A program made the position numbers and the translations under genes. This document shows positions 22,043 to 34,445 of a stretch of DNA of 64,000 bases, piece after piece (position 1 is the stretch's first letter; the number at the start of each line of letters is the position of its first letter). The DNA comes from Aralia elata (taxonomy: Eukaryota; Streptophyta; Magnoliopsida; Apiales; Araliaceae). The DNA is taken from assembly GCA_034770075.1 (NCBI GenBank), contig CM068382.1:85342643-85406642 (forward strand), in the 5' to 3' direction. The notes beneath the pieces are model-generated. The model ran no database searches and had not been told where the DNA came from. It saw only the letters and a program-made list of their open reading frames with translations.

Positions 22043-22817
22043 TTCAGAGGTAGAGACCTGGGCTTTCTTAGACTGCGAACGGGTTTGAGGAGCAATCCTA
22101 CAGAGACAATGGTTCGAAGTTTAGTCTTGGGGAAACGCAAAATGGATGCATGCTAAAACTGTAATTTTTGTGTGTTTTTTGGGTTTTTTTTTTAATCTTT
22201 CCCTGCAAAAGAGAAAGTTAGTAGTCCTTTAGTGCCATAACCAATGCTAAACATGCTTTATTATGCTCCCCCAACTATTCCCTGCAATTCACAGCGGTTA
22301 GTAATCTCTTTCGACACAGAAAAGGGATGTATGAATATTGAATGAGATCATGACATTTAGACATATAAACGTAAAAAGGTATGAAGAGACTTTTCCTGCG
22401 TTGGGTTAATCTGAGGCTGACCTAAACCCTAGGGTTACTCTCGCGGGCTTTTCGGCATGAAGGTTCCCAAATCTTCGCAATCTACTCGTTTGAGCCCTTT
22501 CGATTGGAGCGGATTTGAGTGGTGCGTTTCCTGAGCCATCTCCGGGGAGCAGCCCCATCGAGTCCAGTAATAAGCAACCGACGGGTTCGCCTCAGGAGGA
22601 GGTACTCTCTCAACATACATTCACATTCATCGTCCTCACCGTATGCAAATGATTACTTTGAAGTAAAGCAAACCCATTCAATCATTCATTCATTGGACAA
22701 CAACACACATTCACACAACAATAAAAAGAAGTCAAAATGTCGCACGCACATACACATTTATAAATTTTAAAGGATAGGATAGCATCAAGACTTGAACGCG
22801 GCTTAAGCCCTCTATCA
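22043..22817 (-). other. 5' untranslated leader of the Tat element
   Basis: About 775 bp separate the PBS from gag. No additional ORF1 (present in some Ogre elements) is seen; the small open frames are short and unconserved in appearance. CA-rich low-complexity sequence lies near 22680-22760. The leader would hold packaging and translation signals, but none can be named. Confidence 0.6.
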
Positions 22818-22835
22818 TCCCCAGCAGAGTCGCCA
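22818..22835 (-). promoter_or_regulatory. Primer-binding site (tRNA-Arg type)
   Basis: On the minus strand, TGGCGACTCTGCTGGGGA begins two bases inside the 5' LTR. This is the PBS class reported for Ogre/Tat elements and complementary to tRNA-Arg (from memory of the family). It starts minus-strand DNA synthesis and confirms the orientation. Confidence 0.8.
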
Positions 22836-22837
22836 GC

Positions 22838-24965
22838 TGTCGACGCCGGGTTTTCGCTTCGCGTGTCCTTTTCCAATTTTAGCCTTTTGATTTAATGATT
22901 CTTTTGGAAAAGATCGGCATTGATGTCGACGGGGTTTTGAAAGATCATTTTTATGATGAGCCAATTAACCAGAGTCGCCAGTTGGTATATTTGAAGTGGA
23001 TGTACCAACTCATCCGAGTTTTCGTTTTTTATAAATCGCTGGCTCATATGTGACTCCGAATTAATTGGTCTGCGAATCGAGATTTCATAGAGTTCGGGGG
23101 CTTGCTTAAGTGAGGGGAAGGTGTTAGGCACCCCTCGACTTCCGTGAAACACGGTTACCGCAATCTTGATGCTTTTCCTATCCTTTAATTCATAAAACGT
23201 ATATGCGTGCGTGTGTGTGTGTGTGTGCCTAAATGAATGTTGTGGTGAGTTTTGTATGAAAGAATCATTTGGATTTTAGGGAAAATCGTGTTTTAATTTG
23301 AGAACGCTTCGGAATATCTTTTCGGTATACACGAGAAAGCTTTATTTCTTTATGAGAAAGGCTTGGTTTTAATTGTCCAAAACTATGAGATTTTTCATTA
23401 AGTGTCGTTTTGGCCAAACAAGAGTTTTAAACCTTCGTCTAAATAGGAATCGAGATCTATACGTTGCTTTCATAAAATGATGGGCAATTTCTAGAATCTC
23501 TTTAACCCTATGCACAACGGTTTAATAAAACGTCATTTTATTTATAAAATCATTTTGTGTGATGTTTTGGAAAACGATCTTTCTTTAGCTTTCTCGTTAG
23601 ATAGGAATCGACATTCATTAACATTTCTCAAATTTTAACCTCGTGATTCTAATATCCTACTTTGATTGATTTTATGAAAATCTTATCATTTAGCTTTGAA
23701 ACCAATTTCGTGTCATAAATCAAATCAAGCATAAACACGCGTCGGGGCTATTCATGGGCATGTAAGCCATCAAAATGTCCCCGAACACCAACAATCACAA
23801 ATTCCACTATTTCAGGGCCTTAAGCACGATTCTCGCCTTAGCGTCATTTTAAGGCCCGACGGTTACATGTTTACAACGAAGGATTACATTGTTCCTAAAT
23901 ACATACGTCAAAATTTGTCCATCATCGGATGCGGACCATGGTGTCACGCTCCTAGGCTCACATCCACAATTTATCACAAACATCAAATAGATACAATAAC
24001 ATAACTAACAACGGATTGCTTAACGCCCCACAAGGATCCAAAATTAACAATCTACATAGATCAATTCCATCTAATGTATATATCGATATGAACGAGCAAC
24101 ACCTCACCCAATGGATATCATCGGATTATTAGGAAGAACTTTGTTCCGATGGAACCCTCTCTAATAATTCCTAATCCATTGTTCCACAATAATTTACATG
24201 AAATCTACATTTAATTCAATCAAATGACATAATAGGAATTGGTATAATAAAAGAGATTTCACCTTGCAATTGATATCCAAATGGATGTGAACTTGTGTAT
24301 TGAATAGAAGAAGAAAGTATTATGTGATACAATCAAATCACAAGAATAATATTCCTCTCTTTTTTTCTCACTTTCTCTCCTATTTTTGTAGCAAAATCTC
24401 ACTATTTTCTCTCTATTTCCGTGCTTATGTTGCTGCTGGAATTTCCTTCTTCTCCACAATTGCTGAAACTTGCTGAACCTCCTGTATGCTGCCCGAAGCG
24501 GCTTAAATAGGCTGGCCAGAGCCAGCCGCAGATCTATCTGCGGCTGGCCGCAGATGGATCTGCGGCTGGCCAGCTGGCACGCCTCCCATCGCACTCACAG
24601 CTGGTAGTGCTGATTTCCTGGTTTCCGTGCTGGCGCACCCACTTGGCCGCAGATCTATCCGCGGCTGGCGGGCTTGACTTTCTCGATTCTCGTGCCACGC
24701 CTCGATTTTCGTACCGCAACGTCGGTTTTCGCTGACAGGCTCGTATTCCGCAGTCCGGGAACTTCCGGGAGACGTGCCACCTCATTCGGAAATGCCTGCC
24801 TCGGACGATCATGCTGTCACGTCGACTTGGGCTGCCCAAATCATTGCGGCGGTGCCGGGCGCTCGCCCTTGTGCCCGCTCCTTTGCTTCCGCAAGCCAGT
24901 TCAATTGTCGATTTCGCCCTCCTGTCATGGTTAGTAGAAGGAAACGCAAAATTTGGGTGTCTACA
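22838..24965 (-). repeat. 5' LTR of the Tat element
   Basis: The LTR is 2128 bp, the partner of 6792-8928, and carries the promoter and start of the genomic RNA. Ends are TGTAGACACC and CGGCGTCGACA in the sense direction. Differences from the other LTR are mostly one-base changes in homopolymers plus a few substitutions. The PBS-like 11-mer is at 22970-22980. The palindromic GCCGCAGAT motifs are at about 24520-24570 and 24645-24671. Confidence 0.92.
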
Positions 24966-26699
24966 ACCATTTGTGTGGAGACACTAAAGCTAGTATGTAG
25001 GTGCTTATTAGAGAATAAGTTCACTGAACGTGACTCGCTTAAAAAACCCTAATGGAGTTTTATTCATCTGTCAATAGGAAGTTCTTAAAGTGATAGTGGT
25101 ACAAGTGTTCCTTGGACTTGAGATCATCATAGTACCTTGTGTGTACTGAGTTATACTTTGTTATATTCCTTAATACCTTAGTGTATGTTATAGGATATGT
25201 ATGTGTATAATAAAATATATATGGAGGTAGGTGAATGATCGACAAATGATCTACCACTTCTGATAAAGGGAGAAAATGTCCTATGCGATTTGATAAATGA
25301 CAGCTCAGAGTTGTGCATTCTTAAATCGAAATGCATATGATTAAATAAAATAAGACCTGTTAGTAAATCCATGTCTTATATTTAATCGGGACATTGTATG
25401 GTAGAAGGATTGAATTGTACGGTAACTACTGCTGAATAGGTTCTATGTGATTAAACGTTGATTTCATATTATACGGATAGTCATGATACATTATCGTAAG
25501 GTGTCACTCATGATGTAGAATAAATATTATTTATTTATATATGAATTAAAGAAGTTTAATTCATTATAAATAATATTAGAATGGTTCTAATTTATTTATT
25601 CTACTACCGGCATAATATTGAACCTAAAGGGTCACACCGTAAAAGAATAATATTATATTGGGAACAATTGACTTAATGATAATAAATTAAGTATTTAATT
25701 TATTAGTTGAATAAATTGAAATGCTTAATATTTATAATGATATATTTATAGAAATATTGAATTATAAATTAATGACAGAAATCTTATTATTATTATTATC
25801 ATTTAATTCTTAATCAGACTGAGAATTAAATTAAATGAAATGCAAATGCAAATTAAATGAAATGCAAATGCAAATAAAGATTGGTCAAATACTTGCTTAA
25901 TATTGATTAAGCAAGTAACATGTGTTAGTTGCATACATGAATAACATGTGGGTTAGGAGCAAAATGTATACTTACATTTTGTGCAAGTATTGTATACTTG
26001 CAAGTATCCTGATGAGATTAGGTTTTCCTAATTAACTTGGTTAATCAACTAGCCTCCATCTCATTTAAGAACACATCCAAGTTAGAGATCAATTTGTGTA
26101 TGGGCACTAGATCAAGTTGATAATAGATCATCTAAGTGTTCTTCAAGAATAGTTTTTGTTGTTCTTGTTGTTCTTAAGAGTTAGGAATAAAAGAACTAAT
26201 TGGATTAGCCATCCAAGATTTCTAGGAAATCAAATATTATTTCTTGTATAATCATTCTTGGTGGATCACCTTTAGAGTGCCACATACACTTTGTAGCTTA
26301 TGTTTGATCCTTGAATTTGGTGATATTAGAAGAGTTTGAAGAAATCAAAGAGTTGAATCTTCAAAAGACATTGGAGGAAGTTGAAGAAATTAAGGAATTG
26401 ATCTTGTAGCGGTTCAAGGTTGAATCTTCAAAGGTATAATTTCTTGTTCTTCTTCTATCAATTAATAGTTATGCATAAGGTGATTCATGGGAAGTTGCAG
26501 AAAATTTTAATTTCATTTTTCGCTGCGTTTTACAATTTGATTGTATCTTTGATCGTGTTTCTGCAAACTTACAGTGCACTGTTAAATCAGCTTATCAATT
26601 CAATTGTTCATTTGGAAATTGTCTCACAACAGACTACCAACCAAGTCTAATTTGTCGTTGGTTCAAAATAAAATTTGCCAAATTTATGGGAGGAACGAT

Positions 26700-27262
26700 T
26701 GTTGGTATAATTTTAATAATAATAATTTTCTAGCTGTTGGGAGTCAAAACTATATATGTGTAAGTGGGATATGGTTCCTTCTTTTAAGCAAAGTGGCTGC
26801 ATGATAGTTGGGCTATTAATTTTTTAACCGTTGGAGTTATTTTGTTGACTTTATAAATAGACAAGGCTTTCATTATATTGGAAAATAAAAAAAATCGCAA
26901 ACAATGTGCATGATTTTAATTCTTTCCATGCATGCTCTTTAATTCTTTTTCTATACATCTTATATATATATATATATATACGGTTAATTTTAGGATCACG
27001 TAAGGGAATAATTGAAGTTGTTCATGGGTCATTCAACTATTTCAAGTGTTGATTAGTTGGGTAAAGAGCTGTTAAATTCTGGAGTAGTATTTCGTCAGTG
27101 ACCTTAACACCGAGAAAAGTTCTCCGATGGGCGAAATTTCTACTTAAAGACAGTGCACCGCACGTCTATGCTCAACATAATTTGCTATAAATCGATAAGT
27201 CTGACTTCTGCCTTTCTTTATTTTATAGTTGAATCATGTATTTTTATTCATGTTGTCAAACA
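26700..27262 (+). repeat. 5' LTR of the copia element
   Basis: The LTR is 563 bp with a short TA run at about 26961-26980. Compared with the 3' LTR it lacks a stretch of about 50 bases (near 31838-31890 in the other copy). The sequence immediately after it, TTCTTAAGTAGAAATAATGG, does not match the usual tRNA-iMet PBS (TGGTATCAGAGC), so the primer could not be assigned. Confidence 0.85.
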
Positions 27263-27278
27263 TTCTTAAGTAGAAATA

Positions 27279-28049
27279 ATGGGTTATGCTATGCTTACCG
27301 CCACTAAATTCGTCTTTGATTTGACCAAAGTTGAGCCTTTTACTAGATCCAATTTTAAACGATGGCAGACCAAATTACTTTTGATTATATATAGGCATTG
27401 CTAAAGTTGACTATGTTTTAACCAAACCAAAACCTGTTGAACCCCCTAATGATGCTACTGATGAACAAAAAAAGAATATGAATCTTCTATTAGTACTTGG
27501 TTTTCTGCTGAAAAAATTTGCGAGGCTATCATTCTCAAGTCATTGTTGAATGAACTTTTTGATATCTATTGTCTATATAAACATGCTGCTGAAATTTGGG
27601 ATGCATTAGTTTTGAAATATATTATGGAAGATGCTGGTGTCAAGAAGTATGATATCGGTAACTTTCTTAATTTTTATATGATCGATGATAAAGATGTATC
27701 TTCCCAAATTCATGCTTTTCATCTAGTCATAGCCGAATTTAATAATAAAGGCATAACTTTACCTGCTCCTTTTATTGTTGGCTCCCTTATAGAGAAATTG
27801 CCTGACTCTTGGAAAGATTACAAGAACACTATAAAACATAAAAGGAAAGACATGACCTCAGAGGAGTTAATTGTTCATATTCGTATTAAGAAAAAGAACA
27901 GAAATTTAGATAAAACTGCCAAAGCCAAGGAGATGTCTTCCAAAACAAATTTGGTTGACGACCACAAACCTCGTAACCCATCCAACCAACATCCTAAACA
28001 GGGGCATAAGCATAACACCGGTCCGATAAGACAAAACCAAATCAGTTAA
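27279..28049 (+). pseudogene. copia gag (broken)
   Basis: An ATG at 27279 opens a peptide with FKRWQTKLL, typical of copia Gag N-termini, but the frame is lost by about 27390. The better frame, 27543-28049, has EIWDALVLKY and VKKYDIGNF, then VSSQIHAFH and EKLPDSWKDYKNT, which are the UBN2/gag-type helical region. No clear CCHC knuckle remains at the end: only CFVCG-like residues near 28085 in another frame. Confidence 0.75.
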
Positions 28050-28092
28050 TTCAAACACAAAACCTCAAAACCTAAAGGCGATTGTTTCGTGT

Positions 28093-31000
28093 GTGGCTGT
28101 CCAATGTAAGTTCAAAAAGGGAAACAACCAGTTTGTTCCTCCGAGAGCTAACTTAGCTGAGGTAGACAATACTATTATAGCAGTTGTCTCCGAGGTGAAT
28201 ATGGTAGTTGACAAAGAGGCATGGATAATGGATTCTAGTGCTACCAAACACATTTGTGCGAATCGTGGTGCATTCATCTCTTACACTCCCCTTGAGGAAA
28301 AAGATGAATATGTGTACATGGGCGACTCGAGGCCTGCACCAATGATGGATAAAAGTAAAGTAAATCTAAAGCTGACTTTTGGAAAGATCCTTTCTCTTAC
28401 CGATGTTCTCCATATTGCAGAGATTCGCTACAACCTCGTGTCTGTTGGGGTACTTGGGAAAGTTGGGGTTAAAGTTATGTTTGAATCTGATAAGGTCGTG
28501 ATGACCAAAAATGGAGTGTTTGTGGGAAAAGGGCATCTTAATGCTGGATTATTTCATTTAAATGTACTTAAACTCATGAATAATAATGCTAGTACTTCTT
28601 TTACTTACTTAGTTGAATGTGATGATATTTGACATGCTAGATTAGGTCATGCATGTGAATTACTCCTGTATAAATATGATGAAAAAATTGAGAATTTTAA
28701 AAGATGTTAAAATTTCAAATACCAAGAAATGTCTAGTGTGTGCGGAAGCCAAAATAACTAAAAAGACTTGTAAACTAGTACTTGTTAGAGAATCTGAACA
28801 TCTCAGTTTAATTCATTCAAACTTAGGTGATATGTCTAGAAATATATCTAGAGGTGAAAAAATTTATTATGTGACCTTTATAGATGATTATTCTAGATAT
28901 ACTAAAGTTTAACTTCTTAAAAATAAAAATAAAACTGAAGATAAATTTCTAATTTATAAGGTTGAGGTTAAAAATAAATTAGATAAGAAGATTAAAAGAC
29001 TTAGGTCTGATAGAGGTGGAGAGTATGATTCTGGAATCCTTAGTAAATATTGCAAAGGACAAGGAATTATACATGAGGTAACACCTCCCTACTCTCTAGA
29101 ATCTAATGGGGTTGCAGAAAGGAAAAATAGAACATTAAAAGAAATGATGAATACTATGTTAGTAAGTTCCGGGGCTCCACTAAATTTGTGAGGGGAAACT
29201 CTTCTTTCTGCTTGTCACCTGTAAAATACAATCATATATAAGAAAATTGGAAAAACTCCTTATGAGCTTTGGGAAAAACATTTACCTAACTTGAAATACC
29301 TTAAAGTGTGGGAGTGTCTTGGTAAGGTAATGTTACCCAACCCTAAAAAAAGAAAAATTGGTTCCAAAACTGCTGATTCTTTGTTTATTGGTTATGTTGA
29401 ACATAGTACTGCTTATAGATTTCTTATTTTAAAAAGTGACGCATTAGATCATAATACAATCATTGAGTAGAAAATGCTGATTTCTTTGAAAATATTTTTC
29501 TTTTGAAATCTAAAATGGATCAACTAGTAGCTGAGCTTCCTGCGAGCTCTTATATAGTTCCAATTGAGGAATCTAAAATTGAACCAAGGAGGAGTAAGTG
29601 TACTAGAACAACCACTAATCTGTGAGATGACTTTTTTACGTTTTTGTTGGATAATGACCCATTAACCTTTAGAGAAGTTGTCATTTCTCCCGATGCTCCT
29701 TTTTGGAGAGAAGCCATAAATAGTGAGATTGAGTCTATTAGGACTAATCACACTTAGGAATTAGTAGACCTTCCTCTTGGTTCTAAAACTATTAGTTGTA
29801 ATTCAATGGATTTTTAAAAGGAAGTTAAAGCCTGATGGATCAATTGATAAATTTAAGGCTAGACTTGTTGCTAAAGGTTATAAACAAATGCAAGACCAAG
29901 ACCTTTTTTAGACTTATTCACCGATTGTAAGAATATCATCCATTAGAGTTTTAATTGCATTAGTTGTTGTTAAAAATTTAATAATTCATCAAATGGATTT
30001 GTTTCCCTAAGTAACGAGCATAAAGTTTGTAAATTAGTTAAATCTTTATATGGTCTTAAACAAGCTCCTAAACAATAGAATGACAAATTTGATAGTGTGA
30101 TGACTTCTAATGGATATATAATAAATGATGGAGATAGATGTATATACCAAATTTAATAATGAAAATTCTAGTGTTATTATTTATCTCTATGTGGATGACT
30201 TGCTTATTTTTAGAACCAATATTGATGTTATATATGAAACTAAAAATATGTTACCCACTAAATTTGATATGAAATACTTAGGAGAAGCAAATGTTATTCT
30301 CGGAGTTAATTTGAGAAAAGTTTGTAATGGGTACATGATTTCTCAAGATGTATCTTATGAATTGGACATTATAATGTTAATCCTGTTAGTACTTCGTACG
30401 ACTCTTGTTTGCATTTAAAAAAGCATGAAGGACTGAGTGTATCTCAATCTGAGTATGCCCAAATTATATGTTGTTTAATGTATCTTATGAATTGCACAAG
30501 ACCTGACATAGCATATGCAGTTAATAGACTCAGCAAATACACTTATAATCCTAATAAGGATCATTGAACTGCTTTATGTAGAATCCTTAAGTATCTGCGA
30601 GGTATTTTAGGATTTGGTTTATATTACTGTAGTAATCCTATAGTTCTTGAGGGCTAGAGTGATGCCAACTGGATCTCTGATTTAGATGAAACTAAATCCA
30701 TGAGTGGCTACATATTTACCTTAGGAGGAGCAGCAATTTCTTGGAAGTTTGTTAAACAGACTTGTATAGCTCGCTCAACTATGGAGTCTAAGTTTATTAT
30801 CTTAACGAAGGCAGGTTCTGAAGAAGAGTGGCTCAAAAATCTTTTGAAAAACATTCCCTTGTGGATGAGACCAATTTTATCTATGTCTCTGCATTGTGAT
30901 TGCCAAGCTGCTATAGACAGAGCTAAGAATAAGAGCTATAATGACAAGAGTAGGCATATATGCCTAAGACATAATATTGTGAGATGGCTGTTATATGATG

Positions 31001-31176
31001 TGATTATATCCCTTAGCTTTGTTAGGTCAACAGAGATAAATCTTGTTGATTCTCTGACAAAGCCACTAAGCAAAAGGCTAGTGAGCAATACATCGACGGG
31101 GATAAGACTACTGTCTATTATAGAAATCAACAGTGATGGTAACCCAACCTATATGAATGGTAATCCCAAGAAGTAG
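28093..31176 (+). pseudogene. copia pol (protease, integrase, RT, RNase H; many stops)
   Basis: The protease region is at 28220-28260, with WIMDSSATKHIC (the usual D-S/T-G is changed to DSS). The GAG-pre-integrase zone and CLVCAEAK zinc region are at 28720-28760. The integrase core runs from LIHSNLGDM (about 28810) and FIDDYSRY to RGGEYDSG and NGVAERKNRT (about 29010-29140). RT lies at about 29800-30400 with YLYVDDLLIF near 30180. RNase H is at 30640-31110 with KSMSGYIFTLGGAAISWK and SRHICLRHNIVRWLL. Stops occur near 28912, 29191, 29469, 29757, 30010, 30420 and 30566, with several frame changes. No product can be made. Confidence 0.85.
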
Positions 31177-31787
31177 GTCCATATGGGTAACAACAAGTCA
31201 GTGGTTGATTGGTTGAGGCATTATTCATTTTATACATGTTTGAGTTCATCCATATGATGTAGGATAGTGTAATTCTATAGTGCTATAGGTTGAGTTATAT
31301 ACTCTTAATGTTTTTCATAGTCCTGTTGGGTGATGTGTTTAGCTGTAGACCATATTTGATAGAAAAAACCTATATGAGTGTAAAGGTGTGGTCGCCTCTT
31401 ATGAAAACAAGGCAGGTTTTCTAGAGCACTCATGAATTCTAAGTACGACGCAAGACCAAAATGTGCCAAATCGCGTAGAACAACTTCAATTAAAGTTTGT
31501 AGTGTGAGTAATATGATTACTAATTCATAATATGGAAAAAGGTTTATAGAAATTTTGTTTATTTCACCGAATTCCTATGAATCGAGTCCTATTTACTCTA
31601 TACATTGGTTCATAGTCCAAAAGACACTGATGTTAACGTACTGTACTCTTATATTCCTTACTCAATTTCTTTTATTTTGACTTTGTAATATGTGGGAGAT
31701 TGTAGTATTTTTAAATAAATATATGTGAGAAGTTTTGAGAAATTCGTTTCTTTTTCCTTTAAAGTTATTATTGAAATTGTGGGGGAT

Positions 31788-32160
31788 TGTTGGTATAATT
31801 TCAATAATAATAATTTTTTAGCTGTTGGGAGTCAAATTATGTTAGCATAATTTATGGGAGACCAATACTCATTTTGACTTGTCAAAACCATATATGTGTA
31901 AGTGGGATATGGTTCCTTCTTTTAAGCAAAGTGACTGCATGATATTTGGGCTATTAATTTTTAAACCGTTGGAGTTATTTTGCTGATTTTATATATAAAC
32001 AAGGCTTTCATTATATTGAAAAATAAAAACAAATCGCAAACAGTGTGCATGATTTTGATTCCTTTCCATGCATGCTCTTTAATTCTTTTTTTATACACCT
32101 TATATATATATATGTATATATATGTATGTAAATATATGTACATACATATATATATATATG

Positions 32161-32229
<69 letters not shown>

Positions 32230-32509
32230 GGTTAATTATGGGATCGGGTAAAGGAATAATGAAGCTGTTCCTGAGTCATTTAACTATTTTGAGTGCTGAT
32301 TAGTTGGATGAAGAGCCGTTGAATCTTGGAGTAGTATTTCGTCAGTGACCTTAGCACTGATAAAAGTTATCCGAGGGGTGAAATTTCTACTTAAGGACAG
32401 TGCATCGCATGCCTCTGCTTAACATAATTTGCTAAAAATCGATAAATCCGACTTCTGCCTTTCTTTATTTTATAGTTGAATCTTGTATTTTTATTCCTAT
32501 TGCCCAACA
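31788..32509 (+). repeat. 3' LTR of the copia element with TA expansion
   Basis: This 722-bp LTR is 159 bp longer than its partner. The causes are a TA/TG-TA microsatellite (32101-32228, with TATGTACATACATA interruptions) and a block missing from the 5' LTR. The start TGTTGGTATAATTTC and the end CCCAACA are clear. Confidence 0.88.
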
Positions 32510-32514
32510 ACGAT

Positions 32515-33530
32515 GAAACTCCATCTCTTGTGCTGCAAGAGATGTACATTTGATAAGCTATTTTGGACCAAGTTTCAACTAACAAAAGCTTCTTGAGAGG
32601 TAGTATTCAAGAATGGGTATATAAGGAAAAATGCCATGCACCTTGCAGATTCAAGGACCTCCGACCTCCTTCGTCTTTAATTATAATTTCTCTAGGAACC
32701 AAACAGAGCTATAACAATAAAATTATAAATAACAAAAGAAGACAAATGGGGAAATAAGAACTGACCCATCTTTTTGTATTGCGATTGGCGAGTGGACAAT
32801 TGGAGGGTAGGAAAGAGGAGATTCCAGAGATCCGATGGTAAAAGAGATCCTAATCAAAAGGGTCCATTGGAGTTTGGAGCTCCGAGAAATGGCTTGGTTG
32901 AGAGAGAGGAAGCCATTTATGGTAATCAAAATTTTTCAAATGGGAGTACAACATGTTGAGTCTGAATGCTCTAGGCTAGAGAGTTAAATTCAAACCAAGT
33001 CATTTTTAGTAAGCTCTCCCCTCTTTTCGATTTAAAATAGAATTAGGTTAAAGCCTCTCTCCCTAGCGTTGGTACTCATTAGCCAGCTTATGCAAAAGAT
33101 GTAAAGTCAAACAAGCAGTGGGTAACATAGTAAAAAAAAGAGCAAATGTATATATGCAAAGTAAAATAAAATAACATATTTTAACACATCTATCTCTCCT
33201 CCTTTTCTACTTATACTCCTCTTTCTCCACTCCCCTTCATACATCACTACTACTAGTACTAATTAATTACTCACAAAATTAAAAAATTAAGCTACAACTT
33301 AAGACATGCTCTGTTTCTGGGAAAATTAAGCTACAAATCAAATTAAGTGCTCTGTTTCTAGAAAATTGAAAAATATGTCATGCAAACTTACTTTGAATTG
33401 TTGATGATATTTAAGCAGGATTAAGGATAGTTTTTAGTTAATTTACCAACAAATTAACAAAATCAAAGCATAAAATACGATCAAACTGTTTATCTCCATT
33501 TATAAATGGATATATATCAACAATCAAAAA
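32515..33530. other. Unassigned DNA
   Basis: No convincing gene or element terminus is seen. Open frames are at most about 60-70 codons and have no recognised motifs. Confidence 0.3.
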
Positions 33531-34050
33531 TTATACCAGAAGTATAGGTGAAGGGAATTAACCCAAAATTCCCAAAACCTGTGAGAAACAAAAATAGAAA
33601 AAGAAGAACACACGCCAAAGAAAAATTAATCACACGCACAAGACAGTATTTACGTGGTTCGACCAATTTGCTTACGTCCACGGGGTTGCAGGGACTCCAC
33701 TATTATCACAAAGAATACCAAGTGCGATAGTACATCCTTTTCACTAGAAAAATGACAACTCCTGAACCCTAATCACCAAAACTACATTTTCAACATCCTG
33801 TGCAGAGGAATTACAATGGGCTACAAAACGGGCCAAAAATATTTCGTTACGGCTCCATGGACTAAGCCTAAAACAAAATTTCACTAAAAAACCACGCAAC
33901 ATTATTTGGGTCGGGTCGTCAACCGGATCAAGTACAACTAGGCTCCACAAAGCCCAACAATAGGGAGACTTGGAAGCTATTTGATTCAATTCAAAGCTTT
34001 GGAATGACTTGATAATTACCTGATAAATAGAAAAAAAAAGCAAAAATACA
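33531..34050. repeat. Repeat-like segment of unknown class
   Basis: The sequence around TTACGTGGTTCGACC and TTGCTTACGTCCACGGGG (33648-33684) is of a type I recall as common in plant dispersed repeats. GGTTCGACC resembles a tRNA B box, but no matching A box at the right distance was found. No termini or TSD could be set. Confidence 0.25.
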
Positions 34051-34239
34051 ATTAGCCATGATATTTGATAAATTTGATATGATCAATTTGAGATTTGTGG
34101 TCATATACCGATCTCAGCCAAGGATCAATCTCTCATCTTCTCTCTTCTCGTAACTCTCCTTCTCTCACTCTTCCAGTAGACAAAATAATCGATCGATCGA
34201 ATATACAACCGGTAAAAGCCCTATATCTTTATGGGGGTA

Positions 34240-34445
34240 TTATTGTCAATTGATTACAATTAGTGGATGGAATGATTTATTCAGGACCCCCTTAACAAGA
34301 ATGAAAAATATAATTTTAAGTAGATTAACATTCCGGTAGGAATATACCATTCCAACAGGAATAAACAAACCAAACAGTCTATTACTCATTCCATTGGAAT
34401 GATTCGATCCATTCTCCCTCCTATTCCACCAATCCAAACGTAGCA
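34240..34445. mobile_element. Possible MITE-like segment
   Basis: Repeated GGAATG/CATTCC words in both orientations and an outer sequence ATGCTACGTTTGG at the right edge (minus strand) resemble Harbinger- or hAT-type MITEs. It abuts a gypsy integrase remnant. The left terminus and TSD are not resolved. Confidence 0.3.

Larger units (their letters stand above)
6792..24965 (-). mobile_element. Tat/Ogre-like Ty3 retrotransposon, 18.2 kb, both LTRs
   Basis: The element has TG...CA LTRs at 6792-8928 and 22838-24965 and a perfect 5-bp TSD ACCAT (6787-6791, 24966-24970). Read on the minus strand the order is LTR, PBS, leader, gag, protease, intron, RT-RNase H, second RNase H, integrase, a long 3' region with two antisense genes and a tandem array, polypurine tract, LTR. 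Large size, two RNase H domains, a tRNA-Arg-type PBS, a protease-RT intron and antisense ORFs after integrase are known features of the Tat lineage (Ogre, Retand, Grande). The coding region carries frameshifts, so it is unlikely to be autonomous. Confidence 0.93.
6473..26573 (-). mobile_element. Solo copia-type LTR, split by the Tat element
   Basis: The two halves, 6473-6791 and 24971-26573, form one LTR of about 1.9 kb. It begins TGAAAGTGATATG and ends GCAAACTTACA. It is related to the LTRs at 41370-43473, 49139-50947 and 61240-63047, sharing for example TTAGAGAATAAGTTCACTGA and GGTGCTTATTAGAGAA. The flanks ATGCA (6468-6472) and GTGCA (26574-26578) differ at one base and are a plausible TSD. 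No internal region adjoins it. The plus-strand reading matches the 61240-63047 copy. Relative to the copia element at 41370, whose genes lie on the minus strand, both are read in the element's sense direction, so 'minus' here means opposite to that element's plus-strand appearance. Confidence 0.7.
26700..32509 (+). mobile_element. Ty1-copia retrotransposon, 5.8 kb, complete but decayed
   Basis: LTRs at 26700-27262 and 31788-32509 begin TGTTGGTATAATTT and end in CAAACA/CCAACA. The TSD ACGAT is perfect (26695-26699, 32510-32514). A purine tract GGGGGA lies just before the 3' LTR (31781-31786). Order gag, protease, integrase, RT, RNase H on the plus strand is that of Ty1-copia. All domains carry stops or frameshifts, and the LTRs differ by substitutions and a roughly 50-bp indel, so it is an old insertion. 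Confidence 0.92.

Noticed and set aside
31980..32303. 107-codon frame rich in Tyr and Ile
   Set aside because: It is translation of a TA/CA microsatellite in an LTR.
33648..33684. tRNA or SINE promoter (B box GGTTCGACC)
   Set aside because: No A box at the right distance, no cloverleaf, no poly-A end or TSD was found.
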